In this document: piece by piece, positions 35,001-50,000 of the stretch
Position numbering within the stretch: position 1 is the first letter of the stretch
Layout of the letters: each line of letters starts with the position of its first letter
Assembly: GCF_014839805.1 (NCBI RefSeq)
Contig: NC_051116.1
Coordinates: 2,170,001 to 2,234,000 of the forward strand
Length of the DNA: 64,000 bases
Source: Manduca sexta
Taxonomy: Eukaryota > Arthropoda > Insecta > Lepidoptera > Sphingidae
Reading direction: 5' to 3'
Notes under the pieces: model-generated
Told to the model about the DNA's origin: nothing
Databases searched by the model: none
What the model saw: the letters and a program-made list of their open reading frames with translations, nothing else
Position numbers and translations under genes: made by a program

Positions 35001-38000
35001 ACAGAGCATTTCTCTGTCTCAGACAAATGCTCTATGCCTCGGTGCGTTTTTAGAGGGACGACTAACCGCACGAGACTTGCCTCGAGTGGGGACCACTATT
35101 AAAGATAGAATAAATGGTACAGTTCCACTTTTAATGATGTTGTAGCCACAGTACGGGGTATTATGAAATTTAACATTTCAAGTCTCAAGATTGCCTAGAC
35201 TAATGTCCATTTGCAGTGTATTTTATAAATATGTTTTGTACAGAAACGGCCACTAACCGAGGAGGAAGAATGGGAGGAAATGAACGAGAGACTCCGAATC
35301 AAGGAACAGGAGAGATTGGAGCGCGAGAAACAACAGGCGGACGAGGAAGCCCAGAAATTAGAAGCTATGAGCCAAGTAAGGACATTGCTCATGTGTATTT
35401 TATAATAATTTCTAACTGGCTATGTTGATTATGGCCAGTAATTACTAATGTTTATTTTTAATTTCAAATTAATATAGAATGTCTTAGTTTTCACTATGAC
35501 TAGTGGTTATAGTACTTTTCTAAGTGGTATATATGTCGATAGTTACTATTGTGCCGGCCTGCGTAATTGCCTCATGACGTTAATTTTGCCGTAAACCTAT
35601 TACTAACAATATTATATTACTAACACGCGTAATACAAATATATTATACTAAACGGATACATAATTTAGAAAACAGTGGCGCTTTCGTTCAAGACAAATGA
35701 CTAGTTTTTGTATATTGCAACTTATTGATTGAGATAGGCAAGGATATGTTATACTCGGATTTCCCCGTTAGGTCCCATTAACACGGGGCGAATTTATTTA
35801 AAAACGAATCAAGTTGGCCTTCTTGCTAACATAAAACCGCCACTATTAAAATTACGATATATCATGCCTTTGTTAATATTAAAACGTAAACGTATGATTG
35901 ACGTGGATGGTACAATCGAATCTGTCCAGTTAACTTCAATAGACATTGGTTAGAGTCAGTAGCGTAGCTCGCCATAGAGGGGTTCTATATGTATATTTGT
36001 TGGGGGCTCTTCAGGGCAGTGCGAACTTTTGGGCGCCCGCTTAGTTTAAAATCCTTTTTTTATTGACAAGGGCCATAGGGCCCCTAGAGTTCGGGGCCCC
36101 GTATCATTGATACGGCGGTAGCTCCACCTCTAGTTAGAGTTAGTGTGCCTCAGTGTGAATGTATTGTGATGATGGTATTGCCTTTTAAGGACCCTATAAA
36201 GTACCAACGCCTGAAGAGGAAGCAAGAGAAAAAGGCGAGATGGCGCAACTTCTATAGGAGCATTGAGGCCACCAATGAGATTCTGACGCCACCCGCAGAG
36301 GTGATTATTGCCCGTCTCTTTAACGTCTAGCTATATATATAGATTCTTTCATTCATAGTTGTCTCTCTGAGCAAATAATTTCTTTGCTTTGAAGTATAGG
36401 ATATGATAGTGCCAAACAAAGTGGTTATTTTATCTCTATAAATATTCATGAAATAATTTAGAAAATTTGCTTAAAAAATGACGGTACTTTGAATAATAAC
36501 TAGCGTATTAAAAAAAATTTTCTTTTAAACACCACTCATCAACGAACATAATTTGTTGGATGGGTAGTGTGTACTTTATGGCTTGACTAGGAAAATAAAA
36601 AACCTCATTAAACAGTTGCTTCTTTTTCGTTTGAAACATAGTTGGCACAAGAAATTAGCTCAATATTTTACTACGACAAGGCGAGGGTTTTTATTTACCT
36701 GGTCAGGCTTTAAAGTACGCGAATAAAATACCACCTGCGTAAGTGGTTATCGATATAGATTTTATTAGTTCCATTGGAGGTAGATACGTAAAAAGGATCC
36801 AGCCCACAAAATTAAACTTTTGAAATAGCGAAGATTGAAGTCTTATTTTTGCTCATTGATATTTCATTTTTAATTTTGTTAATGAAAAGTTCAAAGTAAG
36901 ATATTTTGACTGAGATGTTTTTACTAATGGAAAATATAGACCTTATAGATTAGAACTAATTTGGCATACTTGGTTCTTTTTCGACCGTACTGTGGATCGG
37001 ATCCTTTTTGCGTATCTACGTCGCGATTATGAATGACGCAATGAGGTTGAATTAAATAAGTTGCGTATTTGATACATAATGGTCTCTTTAGAAACATTTT
37101 AGCTAACAAGCTATTAAGTAAACTGCCACCGTTATATGGAAAAAGTTGTTATAATGACAAAATGCAGCGTACCACCTGTGCAGGTGGTTTTGATATATCT
37201 CTCAAAATATTTATTTAGGCATTGGTAGGGATAAAATTTTAGTTACCGCTAAACTCTTACTAGAAAAATCAAAAGGCTACAATATAAAGAGATTAACTTA
37301 CTTAACTATATCAAAAATCGTAGATAATTTTAAAGATGAAAAGTATTACAAAAGAAAACTAATATTACTTTGCATTATGACTTGCGGATAGCAAAAAATA
37401 TTAATGCAATTTTTTATTGACAGTTTTCATAGTTCAATAACAAATAATTTTATTAACTACTGTGGTCACTGTGTAGTATCTTAAATATTATTACAAATAG
37501 TAGATATTTAAAAAATCATATTTTTTTATTATTTTATCCTATTTTCCATTGCAAGGCATTACTAACAAGAATTGTATTCCATTTATTTATATGTAGATAT
37601 CAATGATTTATTAAAACCATTTTAAAATACTTTTTTTTTTCAGGAGCATCATGACAAAGGCAGAAAGCATTCGCAGTCGGCGGAGGCCAAAGTAGAAGAG
37701 CCAGAGATCAACGATGAAGTTGTGACGCTGTCTTGGTGTGAGTATAAATGCTTGTTGCATACTATAAATGTACACACTTAACCAGAGATGGCGAACGATT
37801 GGCACTCCACATCATTATTCGAGCACGCCAATAGTTATTGGCATAAATATGAAATAAGAAGTGATTATAGAAATAAATTGCATGGTTTATTACAAAATGA
37901 GGTTGGTGCTGGATGTTACAAGCCTATAATCATTTGTTTTCCCAAATATAATTACATGTAAACTGATTAAAGTTGGCCATCCGTGAACTACACTGTTAAA

Positions 38001-41000
38001 TTAGGCAAAGAAGCATATAGAATAATTATACTACAGCACAATAACTGAAGTTACTGATGATCTCTGTGGTAAACTGAAGGTTGATAATATTGGATTCAAT
38101 ATGTATTTACACCCTTTCAGGGTCTTTTTAGGCAATGTAGATATGTCCACCCACAATTCGCCAGCTATGTTAGGTTCCATGTAATAAGGGGTAGACCTGC
38201 TGCCATTTATCACCCACATTTTTTAGTTCCGGGATGACACACTAGAAAAACCCGATATCACTCTCCCCAACACGGGATTCTAGCATTTAGCGTCATAGTA
38301 GTACCACGCACGCGATACAACTTCCCCAACGACGTAGTCAACTCAGTAGATGACACCGATAATCATGTAGATAGATAAAAAAGTTTATTTAGGCTACAAT
38401 CAACACACAGTATGACTTAAGATATACATAGTCAATAGACAAGTACATAATATCAATTTGCGAAATATTGCAGTCGCAATCATTTTTGATATTTATGTAT
38501 CTATGGTAATTTGTTTTGTAGTAATTTGTGGATAATGTGGGCTGTACATTCATGTTAATGTTGATGCAGCGGTTGTTATCCCAAAATAAATAATGGAATT
38601 GTGTTTTATGAATGTATATGTTGTGTTGTTTCGCAGACGACAGTTCCCTGAACCAGTACATCGAGCTGCCGGGGTTGAACAGCGTGGTGCCGCTCACCGA
38701 CGGCGCCTTCGCGCACGCCTGGGCCGGCGTCCGCGCCACGCACGGCGCCGTGTCGGGCCGCCTCATGTACGAGGTGCGCAGCGCTAGCCGCGTCATTACA
38801 ATCCAACATCTGATCTCAACAGCAATCAGTCTGACGCGTGTATTCACAAACATTGATTCGCTAAGGGCTTCTCAGTACTTTCGGCATGTTTGCCTTTGCA
38901 CTGCATACAGGTGTGCTAAGATTGGCTAGTTCTCATAGTATTGTGTGTGAGTATGGACGTTTGACTCTCACAGTCTAGAGAGAGTGAAGATCAAAACTGG
39001 AATTGAGTCTAATTTGTTGGATTAGTAATTAATACACACACATTCACAGCACATTGGAACCATGTGCTCGTATGAGTAATGTAATATACAGACAGTGTGC
39101 ATGCTTGTTTGTCGTTGACGTTGACTTCAGAGTAAACTTTAAGTTTGTCATAGTTCTAATTGTGAGACAAAAAACTTTTATATTTATTAATAAGTGTTGT
39201 GTTCCGTGCAGGTGCGCGTGGGCGCCGTGGTAACGACGACAGAGGCGCTGGAGAAGGATGTTATCACATCTGGCCTAAGGATGGGATGGTCTACTGAAGA
39301 CTCCTCCTTGCACCTTGGTAAGATGCATCTTATTTCTTTGTTATATGTTTAAAGAAGGCAAATTATATTAGGCTTACTAGATATCACATGGAATGCAGTG
39401 GGAGGACTATCAACCAATCAATTGACCTATCTCGGTCCACTGCTGATTGTAGGCCTACCTAAGTAATTGCCAACCATCCCGGTTTTTGAGAGTACTAAGG
39501 GTGGACCATAGACTTTTTTTTATTCTAAATACAGGCAATTACAAAGTGTATAAATGTTAATATCTTACTATCTACTTGGGTGGTTGCTAAAATATCTGTT
39601 GGCTGTTATTTAAGGGATGCAATGTCTTTCGTTGCCATTAGTACTTTAAAGTCACGAATAAACAAGCATCGCTGTGACGAACAGCCATATACTGAGCATG
39701 ATTGTTGAACCTGAATGTGTTGCAGGCGAGGGCGAGCTGAGCTGGGCGTACGAGAGCTCGGGCCGCGCCGTGCACAACGCGGAGTTCAGCGACTACGGGC
39801 AGGCGCTCAACGAGAAGGACGTCGTCGGCGTCTACCTGGTCAGTTACACCATTGTAAATTAAAAACTTGTATAATTGTACACTGTAGGTAGATATTGTAA
39901 CTTTAAATTCGCGGATGACCAACACCTCAATCCGTCCCATGACCATGAAGGTTGCAAAGTCTTCGAAACGTCGGGAGAAAATTATAATATAAAAGCTGTG
40001 GTAAAATCCGGAAAATAGTTAAATTTTAAAATCATTGTAAATGTATTGGGTTGCTGAGTGTTGTGTTCACTGTGCATGTGTCACAGTGTTTGTAGATACT
40101 AGGTAGTCGCTAATTATATTAAAATAGCTTTAATCTATACTAACATATAAGTTAAAGAGCTAGAAAGTTTCCTTGTTTGTTTAAACGCGCTAATCTCAGG
40201 AACTATTGATTCGAATTGCAAAATTATTTCAGTGTTGGATAGCCCATTTATCGAGGAAGGCTATAGGCTGTGTAATATCACGCTATGTCCAAATAGAAGC
40301 CGAGCATCAATGGAAAATGTTCCAAAAACGGGGAAAATTTATTCCCTTTGAGAGCTTCCGTTGCGTGCGCTGCGTAAACGGATAAAGTTACGCAACAATA
40401 ATGTATAACTGAATAGGGGACCGGCCTATGCTTGATTTTGTACATTATTCTATATGTAATGGTTAATAATACGAAAAAGAAGCACTCCTGCGAAAACTGC
40501 ATAACAATTGGTTAAAAAATGAGCGAGTAATTCATATTTAAAATATTGTAATATGCAGAAGTGGGCGCGATGTGGGGATATCGCTTCATCACTTTTTTTC
40601 GCACGCGTCGTAATTCCCGATGACGTCACATGTGGATATTTCGACACTTTTCTGTTTCTTGTTAATTACCCCTTCCACCGAAATTCAAAGACTTATAACT
40701 TGTTGATTTTTTACCGGATTTTAATAATTCCTTCTGTGTTATAATTTATATTATGTAAATATTTGATAATAGTATAGAACAAAAATGAGTCCGGTACCCT
40801 ATTGTTCAGTCAATCAATTCTATTTATTACAAACTAAATAATATAACTGACTTTAAAAAAAATATGTCATGAAATTTGGCATTCTAGGATTTGGAGTCGA
40901 GCCCATGCAAGATCTTGTACACGGTGAACGGTGTGGAGCAAGGCGTGGCGCACGAGTTCGACAAGGAGGTACTCGGAGACAAGCCACTCTACCCGCACAT

Positions 41001-44000
41001 CCTCACCAAGAACATGTGCTACAAGGTCAACTTTGGATATGACAGGTGAGATTAACAAACTAAATCTGAAGTTTGTCTGGAAAAATGTAATTTAAACAAT
41101 GATACGCTTAATAGTAATACGATTATTATAAAGAGCACAGGCATATGCACATACAAAGCCTTACTATATGATGTTATTTTTACTTGACCAATTATATTGA
41201 AACGACACAGTCTTGTTGTTTTTTTTATTTCTAACGGTGCTGGCCGGCATAAACTTAAACATATAAAAACATCACATCACGTGTTGATCGACAAGTGCCC
41301 CTGCAATACGTTTATAGTTATGAAAGTTCATTGCATCTATAATATCTTGAAGGGATATCATATTACGTTCATTACGCCACTGCGGAATTAGCGCAGTTGT
41401 TATAGACTCGATTCACACTGTTAGGTCGCAGGTTCAAATCCCAAATTATCCTGTCGGTATTCAATACATGGCGCATTTATATTGTGTTGTGAATCTCTCG
41501 GCAGGTATAAAAATACTTCGTATTTACTCCGGCACGTTCTGTGATGTGTGGGATCGCAAGCGAAATTACATTTTGTATATGAAAAAAATAAACAATAGTT
41601 TTTTAAAAGAATTTGTTTATAAGTTTCTAATTGGAAAATTTTTGGAGTTTGCGATTGATATTATGTCCCAATATAGCGATAGAGGAATTCAAATAGGTTT
41701 AATAAATAGTATTAGCGTAAAATAGTCGAGGAATGGGCGTGGCCAGCGCATCACGTGATCGTGCGATCGTGCGGTGGTCTGACTGCTGACGTCATCGACT
41801 CAGTCTTGGACGGAAGGCGCGCGCGCCGTTTGACTTCACTCCTTGTCGAGCACGCGCAGCGTTCACTTCTCGGTCATAACTCTTGTCGATCGTATATAAA
41901 ATCTATTAAATTTAATAAATAAGTGTGTAAGCTGTATTTTGGCGTTATTGTTAATTTATTTAAAATAATTGTGAAAAGAATTATACTTTTTGTCGTTTTA
42001 ATTGTTTTTTTTTTAATATAAAATTTAAGTATTTGCTAACAATAGTGTATTGTTATTAATTAAAATATACTTATAAAAATATATTTTTTGGTATATCGGG
42101 TGTGTTTTCTAATTAATAATTTTTGCCCCAAACTTGAAATGAAACTCGCCGTTCTAGGAGTCATGATGTTACTAAACCGATAAGGATATATTTTTTGTTT
42201 TATATTTAAAGATACAACATGCTGACCAAGACAAAGATAGTGCGCAAGCGTTTAGAGATACCGATCGAGCAAGTCCTAGAAGAGAAGAAAGCCATGGATG
42301 CGGAGGCGCAGCGGCGCAGAGAGGAGGCCGCCAAGAATGAGAAGGAACGGAAGGAGAGAGAGAGGAAGGAGAGGGAGGAGCGACAGAGGAAGAAGAAAGA
42401 GGTAATTTATATAAATACACTCAATATACAATCCTAACTGCTACCTCCAGACAGATAATCAAAAAAATTACAACTAAAATTGTTAACTTTATTATATTTA
42501 TTGGTATATTTACCTGTGTTATAGTAAAAACATCAGATTATCACCATAATAATCATAATCGTCAGATTAATCATCGAGTTAAAATTTTAATTACAAATGC
42601 CATGCCATGATGATTAGAGGAATTTAAGGGGAGTAATCTCAAACCTTTAAAATATAGCCTCAATTTTATCGTTATTAAAACTATAGATTTAATCCTTATA
42701 CTATGTTACTAAAAATTCTCGATTAAATTTTTAGGAACGTGAAAAACAAGAACGCGAAAGGAAAGAAGCTGAAGCGAAGGAGAGAAGAGAGAAGGGCGAG
42801 GAAGAGATGGATACCGCCGAGAAGGAGAAAGAGAAAGAAAAAGAGGACAGCGCCGATGACACAGAGAAAGACGATAAAGATGACAAGGAAGATAAGGTGA
42901 GTTGTGGCTGTGAAGGAGATATTATAGGGAATCATTACCAGCACATATCAGAAGCGGCTTAGCCTGACTGCAGCTTTTTCTATTTTCATAATTATTTAAT
43001 TCATAAAATTACATTGAATTCGTTTTGAATTTTATTTTACATTAACAAATTTTATACTCAGACTATAATTGTTGCCCGGGTACTCATAGAAGCCACGTCA
43101 CTGCCTATTATACTATTTTTCGAGATAGGCTTCTCCCAAGGAACGACACTGGGAACAGTCTTCCATACTGTTTCTCGAACTGCTTATATCATTGGTTTAT
43201 TGAGTAAGATAAGTAAAGACTGTTACCATTCGTTGGATATTTACGTTACTTGTGACCATTCATAATTCGGAATTATTTATGATTTATATTAGTAAAATGT
43301 TATTTGAGGAAAAGTGAGCTTGCAGTTGGGCATTTCATATAAAAAATATATTTTGAATCAATTTAAATTACAAATTGTATCGATAATGATGATCAATTTA
43401 AATGTCTAAATAATTTATCGATAACTATGAAGAAATACACACCGATTTTGGATATATCGATATTTTTTACCTGTAACAATATTTGGCAGAAGGTCTACAA
43501 GCATTACTCGTATATCTAAGATTTATCGTACACCAAAATTTTGAATTTGATCAAGAAAATGTATTAATCTTGTTTGTGTGTCTCTAATTAACAATGATTA
43601 CAATAAAGAGTATTTGTATTGTATTGTAATTGTAAATGTAAATGTAATTGCTACAGCCACAAGAAAATGGCGATAAGGCGGACGACTCGCAGGACTCGTC
43701 GGAACCGAAGGTGGACATGAAGCCTGAACCGATGGAGACCGAGCAGCCTGCTGAGGGACAGGAGAATGAAGAGGCTGTGAAGGCGGAACCAGGTATAGAA
43801 AATAATATATATAGAAAATTGTCATTGTCGACGCGTTACCGTCTGCTGTTATTCTGTTGCCACGCTAGCCTGGTACTAATCTGCACTAGGAGAGTGTGGC
43901 AGTGGGATAATCCCTCTCAGTAGTAGAGGAGGCACGTGCCCAACAGTGGGACAGTATATAATACAGGGCTGATGTTGATGTCATCACATTCGAATGTGGA

Positions 44001-47000
44001 GTAGTGGTGACTTCCTTTTAATGTTTCATGTTGTAATGACGTTTGATTTTTTTTTTTTTTTTTTTGGTCTTGTCTTTTTTATCTCAACATAATATGTCCT
44101 GGGTAAATTGAGTTAAAAAACACAAAGTGCCATCTGAGATGGAAATCGATCCTAAAATGTCCCAGTTCACCAGTAATGGTGTCAATTTTAACACATCAAA
44201 AATATACACTAAAACCTTATAGGTGTTTGATGGAAATGAAAAAAAATATATAGGAATCTATAAATATATATATATATTTTGTATGACAGCAGAAGGCGAC
44301 ACTGCCGAGGCTGAAGTCACCGAGGAACAAGTTTACAAAGGACTTGTGCTCGACAAGAAAATAAAATTCGTTATTAGGTATGTTATATTTGTAACTATGA
44401 TATGTAGTATTAATTTGGTGTATTTAGACTGGATACGAGGTGTGTAGAGCAGTGGTGAAAGGTTAAAATTTTACGAAAGGGATCCCGACACAACATATAG
44501 GTACTGATATGTATAAATGTGGTCTACAAATCCTTCAAATTATTAGATTTTACATAAAGACAACCCAGCAAAAATCGGGTTATATGGACAAAGCTGAACA
44601 AACAGCAAGCCGTCAGATGAACAAAGCTGAGAAACAGACTTGTTATCACAGCATTGCTCCGTCCTTAGATAAATAACGTCTACAAAAAAGGGGGCAGTCT
44701 TTAATGGAGCTCTATTTGCGTTATAGGTACACTGTGGAAGAAGAGCTGGAGGGTGCGGAGGCGTGCCTGCTGCCCGGCTACGTGTTCCTGAAGGACGCGC
44801 TGGCGCACCTGCTGCCCGGGCCCCGGCGCCCCGCCACCAGGGCCGACTGCGAGGTACGGACCCAACACTTCACGCATACACGATAAGGGATTAAACAACC
44901 CTTGATCGTCTTTGAGATGTATTCACAAACAGTACCACGAGGACGCTCAGTGCGACCGAATGCATAGTGTTTCATCTTATCTTGTTATCTATGGCTTTGT
45001 TTATACAGCAGCCAATTTAATTACAGTTGTATCTCAACTATGCCTATGCATTATGAAGGTTGTCATGCCGTAAACACCGAGAAACAGACTAATTATCACA
45101 GCATTGGTCAAAACATTCAAAAATATATATTCTAATTGGATCCTTTTTGCAACTGATTGAAAAAGTCTATTGGGAACCTTTATTCAAAACGACGGTAAAA
45201 CAACGACATGAAATTCGTTATTCGACTCTTTTATATCGACTAGTCAAATTGACACCTGCCTGATGGTGAAGGTCAAAGAATATGATTATTGGTTACTATT
45301 TCAAATGTAATCCATTTATATAGGTTGATTTTTCCCTGATCATCATGAAATCCAGTCGAATTTGGTCGCTAATTTTTCGAAATGAGATAAAATGATATAT
45401 AAAGTACAAATGATCCAGTAGTACTAAAGCCTGCTACGATTTCTCACAGATATAATCTCACAACATTCTGACTAAAGTCTTTACATGAACAAAGTTGGTT
45501 TTTATTTGGATGCGCTAATTTTAGCTAGAATTACTGCTCTATTTCTGATCTACTAATGAATGCCTAAATTGTCTCCGAGTCTATGGGCTATTTTTATCCA
45601 AGATCGGGCTTTCACGCGAGTCAAGTCGCAAGCAAAAGCTAGTTCATACTATGCGAAATTAAATATCTGACTATCACGAAAAATCGTATATATAATATTC
45701 CAATAATAATATAATATATATTTACCTATTTTTGTGAATATATTGTCTCACCAGACTATGAGAGTGAATGAACAGTGAGTGCACCTGTGTATTGTGCACT
45801 ATAATATCTCCTGCGTGGCTGATCTCTGTTGAGATTTGCCGCTGTGGCCGAAATTCGGTTAGGGGGGAATCGTTTATGTATTTCAATGTAAATTAATTTG
45901 TATATTCAATATTCAATGGAGCCGACCTGTTTAAAAGGTAAGTATCAATCGAATTCAATATCTGCGGAATCGAAAGATATAATATTTGGCTTTTTGTCAT
46001 GCCTGATGTGAAAGAGAAAAATCTGGAATGGAAAACGTTTAAAACACGATAATTTGTCAGTATCACTATGTTACATATCCAAAACTATAAAAATGCAGCA
46101 AGAATATCGAGCGTTTACGATTTGAGACGAATGAATTTCCTTCTACCTGTCGCGTAGAATCGTAATGTACTGCATGCAATATATACAATATCTAACAAAT
46201 AATATCACTCTATATACGCTGTGTGCTGTTTCTAGACCATGTATACGACAATGTTATGAAATTACTGAAATGATAAAGATTTGTTATTCGATAAATGGTG
46301 CACTATTCCCCTTATTAGTAAAACAGCCTATGCCCATGGGACAGTATTTCTCTAATATTATAATAAGTGTTCAGCAAATAAACATAATGGGTAAAACTAA
46401 TATTACACAGAGATTTATAACTAACGTTAAAAATAAGTATTGAAAATAAGTCCAAGATTGAGGTAGTTTTTTGGGAATTCAACAATCTACTGGAACCTTA
46501 ATTGCCTACCTATATCCAACTAGACGAAGGCCACCTTCGGTTTTGGTCAATATGCCGCTGTAGAGGTTACATAATGTTACTTTGTCCAATGTTTGCTTGA
46601 AAAATGCAAATATTCCCTATGCTATATTCCCTAGCGTTAACATTGGGTCGTAACACCCGAGAAACCAAGATAATCGTTTTACTCAACTCTCCAATGGCGG
46701 TAGGGATAATGTGATCTCGCGAAAATTTAAAGATTAATTGTAACTGTTGAAATTATACACGGATACCAAACAAACGAACTGTTTTATTATAAGAACAAGA
46801 AACAACAGAAAGCTTTTAAATTTAAATTCTATACAGCCATTACCAATTACCAAAGAGTAAAAACTATAAAACTATATTCACAAGACAAAGGCAACAAAAA
46901 CATTATGCCACAAACATTATGTTTAACATTGTTCCAACAGTAACGTTTAATGTGGTGTCAGGTGATCCTCATGGTGGGCATGCCGGGCGTGGGCAAGACT

Positions 47001-50000
47001 CACTGGGCGCGGCGCCACTGCGAGCAGCACCCCGAGCGGCGCTACAACGTGCTCTCCACCGGCACGCTCTTCCACGACATGCAGGTACGCGCACACGCAC
47101 ACGCACACGCACACACGCACACACACACACACTCAATGCTTGTTGACAAATGAATACTGCGTTATTGTGTGAAACTTGCGAATTTTAAGCTAAGTTCCCA
47201 GTTAAAAAATTCCATATATTTTTGTTTTGATTTTTTTTTTGGAATTTTATTTTCTACTGTTTTTTTACGTGCAAGCTATTCGAGTCAAAGTAGTAGGTAA
47301 GGTAAGGTTATAGGATCATCAAATTGTCTAGTTCATATCGGATTCGAAGGACCGAATAAATAAATGTTAAAATCCTTTATATACAAGCATTATACTCCCC
47401 TAACTATCCCGGAAACCTTTTCAGATCTCCCTATAAATTTAAAAGTTATGACACAATAACGTAATTAAAAACTAAAGCTACTACATATAACGTTCTGAAA
47501 TGATGCCATTGTTGCAGTGTTTGTACAATAAGTATAAACTAATGCAAAATGATAAGGGTAGGTGCGCATGATTCATTCAAAGCCCGTATCGTATTGATGC
47601 TCAACAGTGCTCACCTCCATTTAGGCAGCGGCTTAGATAAACGAACCGCCCGCCCCTTTGTGTACTAAGGCAAAAAAAAGTAAAATTTGCGTATATAGTG
47701 ATACTAAACAACAGAAGTGATAAAATTCCTTTTTTATAGGTTATGCATTTGGTATTTCTATTTTCAGAAGGTAAATTTATCTATTAATGGGTTTTTTATA
47801 TTCATTCACATTGTATTTAATTTATGTTTGTCTTTTTAGTTTATATTTTCTCTAATATTTTTTTCCAAACCAATAAAAAAAAAAGGTAAGATCTAGGAGA
47901 AAAATACGAATACGTGACTATTATTTTCACATGATGATGGTAAGAAATAAAATTAAACGGCAAAATTCAACATTCATGCGCCCCTAACCTTCGTTCTTGT
48001 ACTACGGAAGGAGATTTTACAAGGATGTTTCATGAAAATATTTGTATGGATGACACTGGATCCCCTCGTACGGACACTGCAACATTTTTTTTATTCAATT
48101 ACAATTCATTATAATTCCTACACACCCGTTCGCACAACACACGAACTAATAAAGCTTTCCTTTCCAGCGTAATGAGGTTTGAAAAACAAAGGAAAACAAC
48201 AAATAAAAACTGATACTAATGACCGTCTGTATTTTCAACAGGGTGCCATATCTACAATAATTAAAAAAAAATTATACAAAAACAAAACAAAAAAAAAATA
48301 TATACACCTACAAAAATATTGGACCTTTAGCGGTCAACGGGTAGTTTAAATGATACCAGTGGATCGCCGGCGAAGAGGACGTGCGTACTCGAGACGCGCC
48401 AGCGAGGATCGTCCCTGGTATCGCAGCACTTTATACCTTAGATATAAGTTAGCGTAAGCGCTCGCGACGGCCGCGATACCTTTACTGTATGTGTGTACGT
48501 CGACACAGGTGGACTGTAAGCCCTTCCGAACGTCGTACGAGGGCAGGTGGGACGCTATGGTCTCCAAGTGCGCTAAGTGCGTGCTAAAGTTGTTGGAAAT
48601 CGCACGCGGACGCAGGAGGAATTATATACTCGACCAGGTACGTGCCGCTCCGCCCCTCCCGCGGGCAGGACACTTACTGCAGGAACAATCGAGATCACCC
48701 ATCCCCACACACCGCCGTACTACCGGCGCCGGCGCAAGGTACGTCCTAGTGTAAGCGACGCTAACACGTAACACTCGGCCACACTGCTTCCGCGACGTGC
48801 GGCGGTGAGTAGCGGCGGAGGTAGTGTGCGGCCCCACAACCGAACAATAAACGCGAATGGGATCTCTATTGAGCTTGTTCTAGGTGTCGAACTGCCGACT
48901 AAACACAAATAATGACGAGGACGCACCATGACAATACATATAATGAGAATGTTTTGCTTCACATCACAATCTACGGCGGGACTCGACGAACGACGAACGA
49001 ACGGCGATACATAACGCGATTTCGATATCGCTCGCGGGGTTATAAACAGACCAACGTATATCCGTCGGCCCAGAGGCGCAAGTTGAGGGAATTCGACGGT
49101 TACCGGCGAGTCGCCGTCGTGATAGTCACCGACGACGAAACCTACCGCGCACGATCCAAGCGCAGGGAGGAGGCCGACGGCAAGGAGGTGCCCGACGGGG
49201 CGGTCGTGGACATGAAAGGTTCGTACCGTCGCGCCGCCCGCCACCACCACCACCGCGCCGCCCACCTCACTTCACTCACATCACTTCACTCCGCAGCCAA
49301 CTTCACGCTGCCCGACAAGTGCTCGTGGCTCGACGACGTGCTGTACCCCGAGCTGAGCGGCGACGAGGCGCGCCGGGTCGTGGAGGGCTACCACCGCGAG
49401 GCCAAGGCGGCCGGCGTGTGCCGCGACCGCGACAAGCGCGAGCGCTCCGCCTCGCGCGACGCGCCCGCCGCCAAGCGCCCGCGCTCGCAGGACCGGCGCG
49501 GCCCGCCCGAGCGCCGCCGCGACCGACCCAACCAGTACAACGGTAACTATGCCACAGGTCTTATATTCGAATGTTGAACATATGAGCAGGCTATGTTAAA
49601 GCATATGATTATCCGTAATTTTTGATATTGAATTTATATTGGAGATTGAATTATAAAGCACTGGGTGGCACTCCGCTGCACACCTTACCCTGAGGCGTTA
49701 AGGCGTCTTATAATGTTCAGTTATTACACTTACTACAAAGTATTAAAGCAGAACACAACAGTGCTGGTATAATGTTGACGGTAGAACTAGACATTGCGAT
49801 GGTATCTAGCCAGGCGAATTCTCCTTGTAACCTCCAGCACCTATAAACGCTCAAGACTTTAAGAATCAGATAGAACTGCCGGTTATTTAAAGATAGAATG
49901 GAAATAAGATTTTACACAATATTCAGTTGTTTGTGATATTATGTTGGAATACTTAGTCGAACCGCTTCATACGTGTTAACCCTGCTAGAGTCACAAAATT

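Noticed and set aside
41389..41440. A functional tRNA gene
   Set aside because: Boxes A and B are good, but no cloverleaf with acceptor-stem pairing or T-run terminator could be drawn; a SINE head fits better.
46165..46443. 92-codon frame in an hnRNP U-like intron
   Set aside because: It contains a SINE-like tail (CAGCCTATGCCCATGGGACAG region) and no acceptor or donor of matching phase.
48912..49577. A 221-codon continuous frame as a single exon
   Set aside because: It runs through the intron before 49050 and the 78-bp intron 49219-49296; splicing at both restores the conserved join DQ/TNV and MK/ANFTLP.
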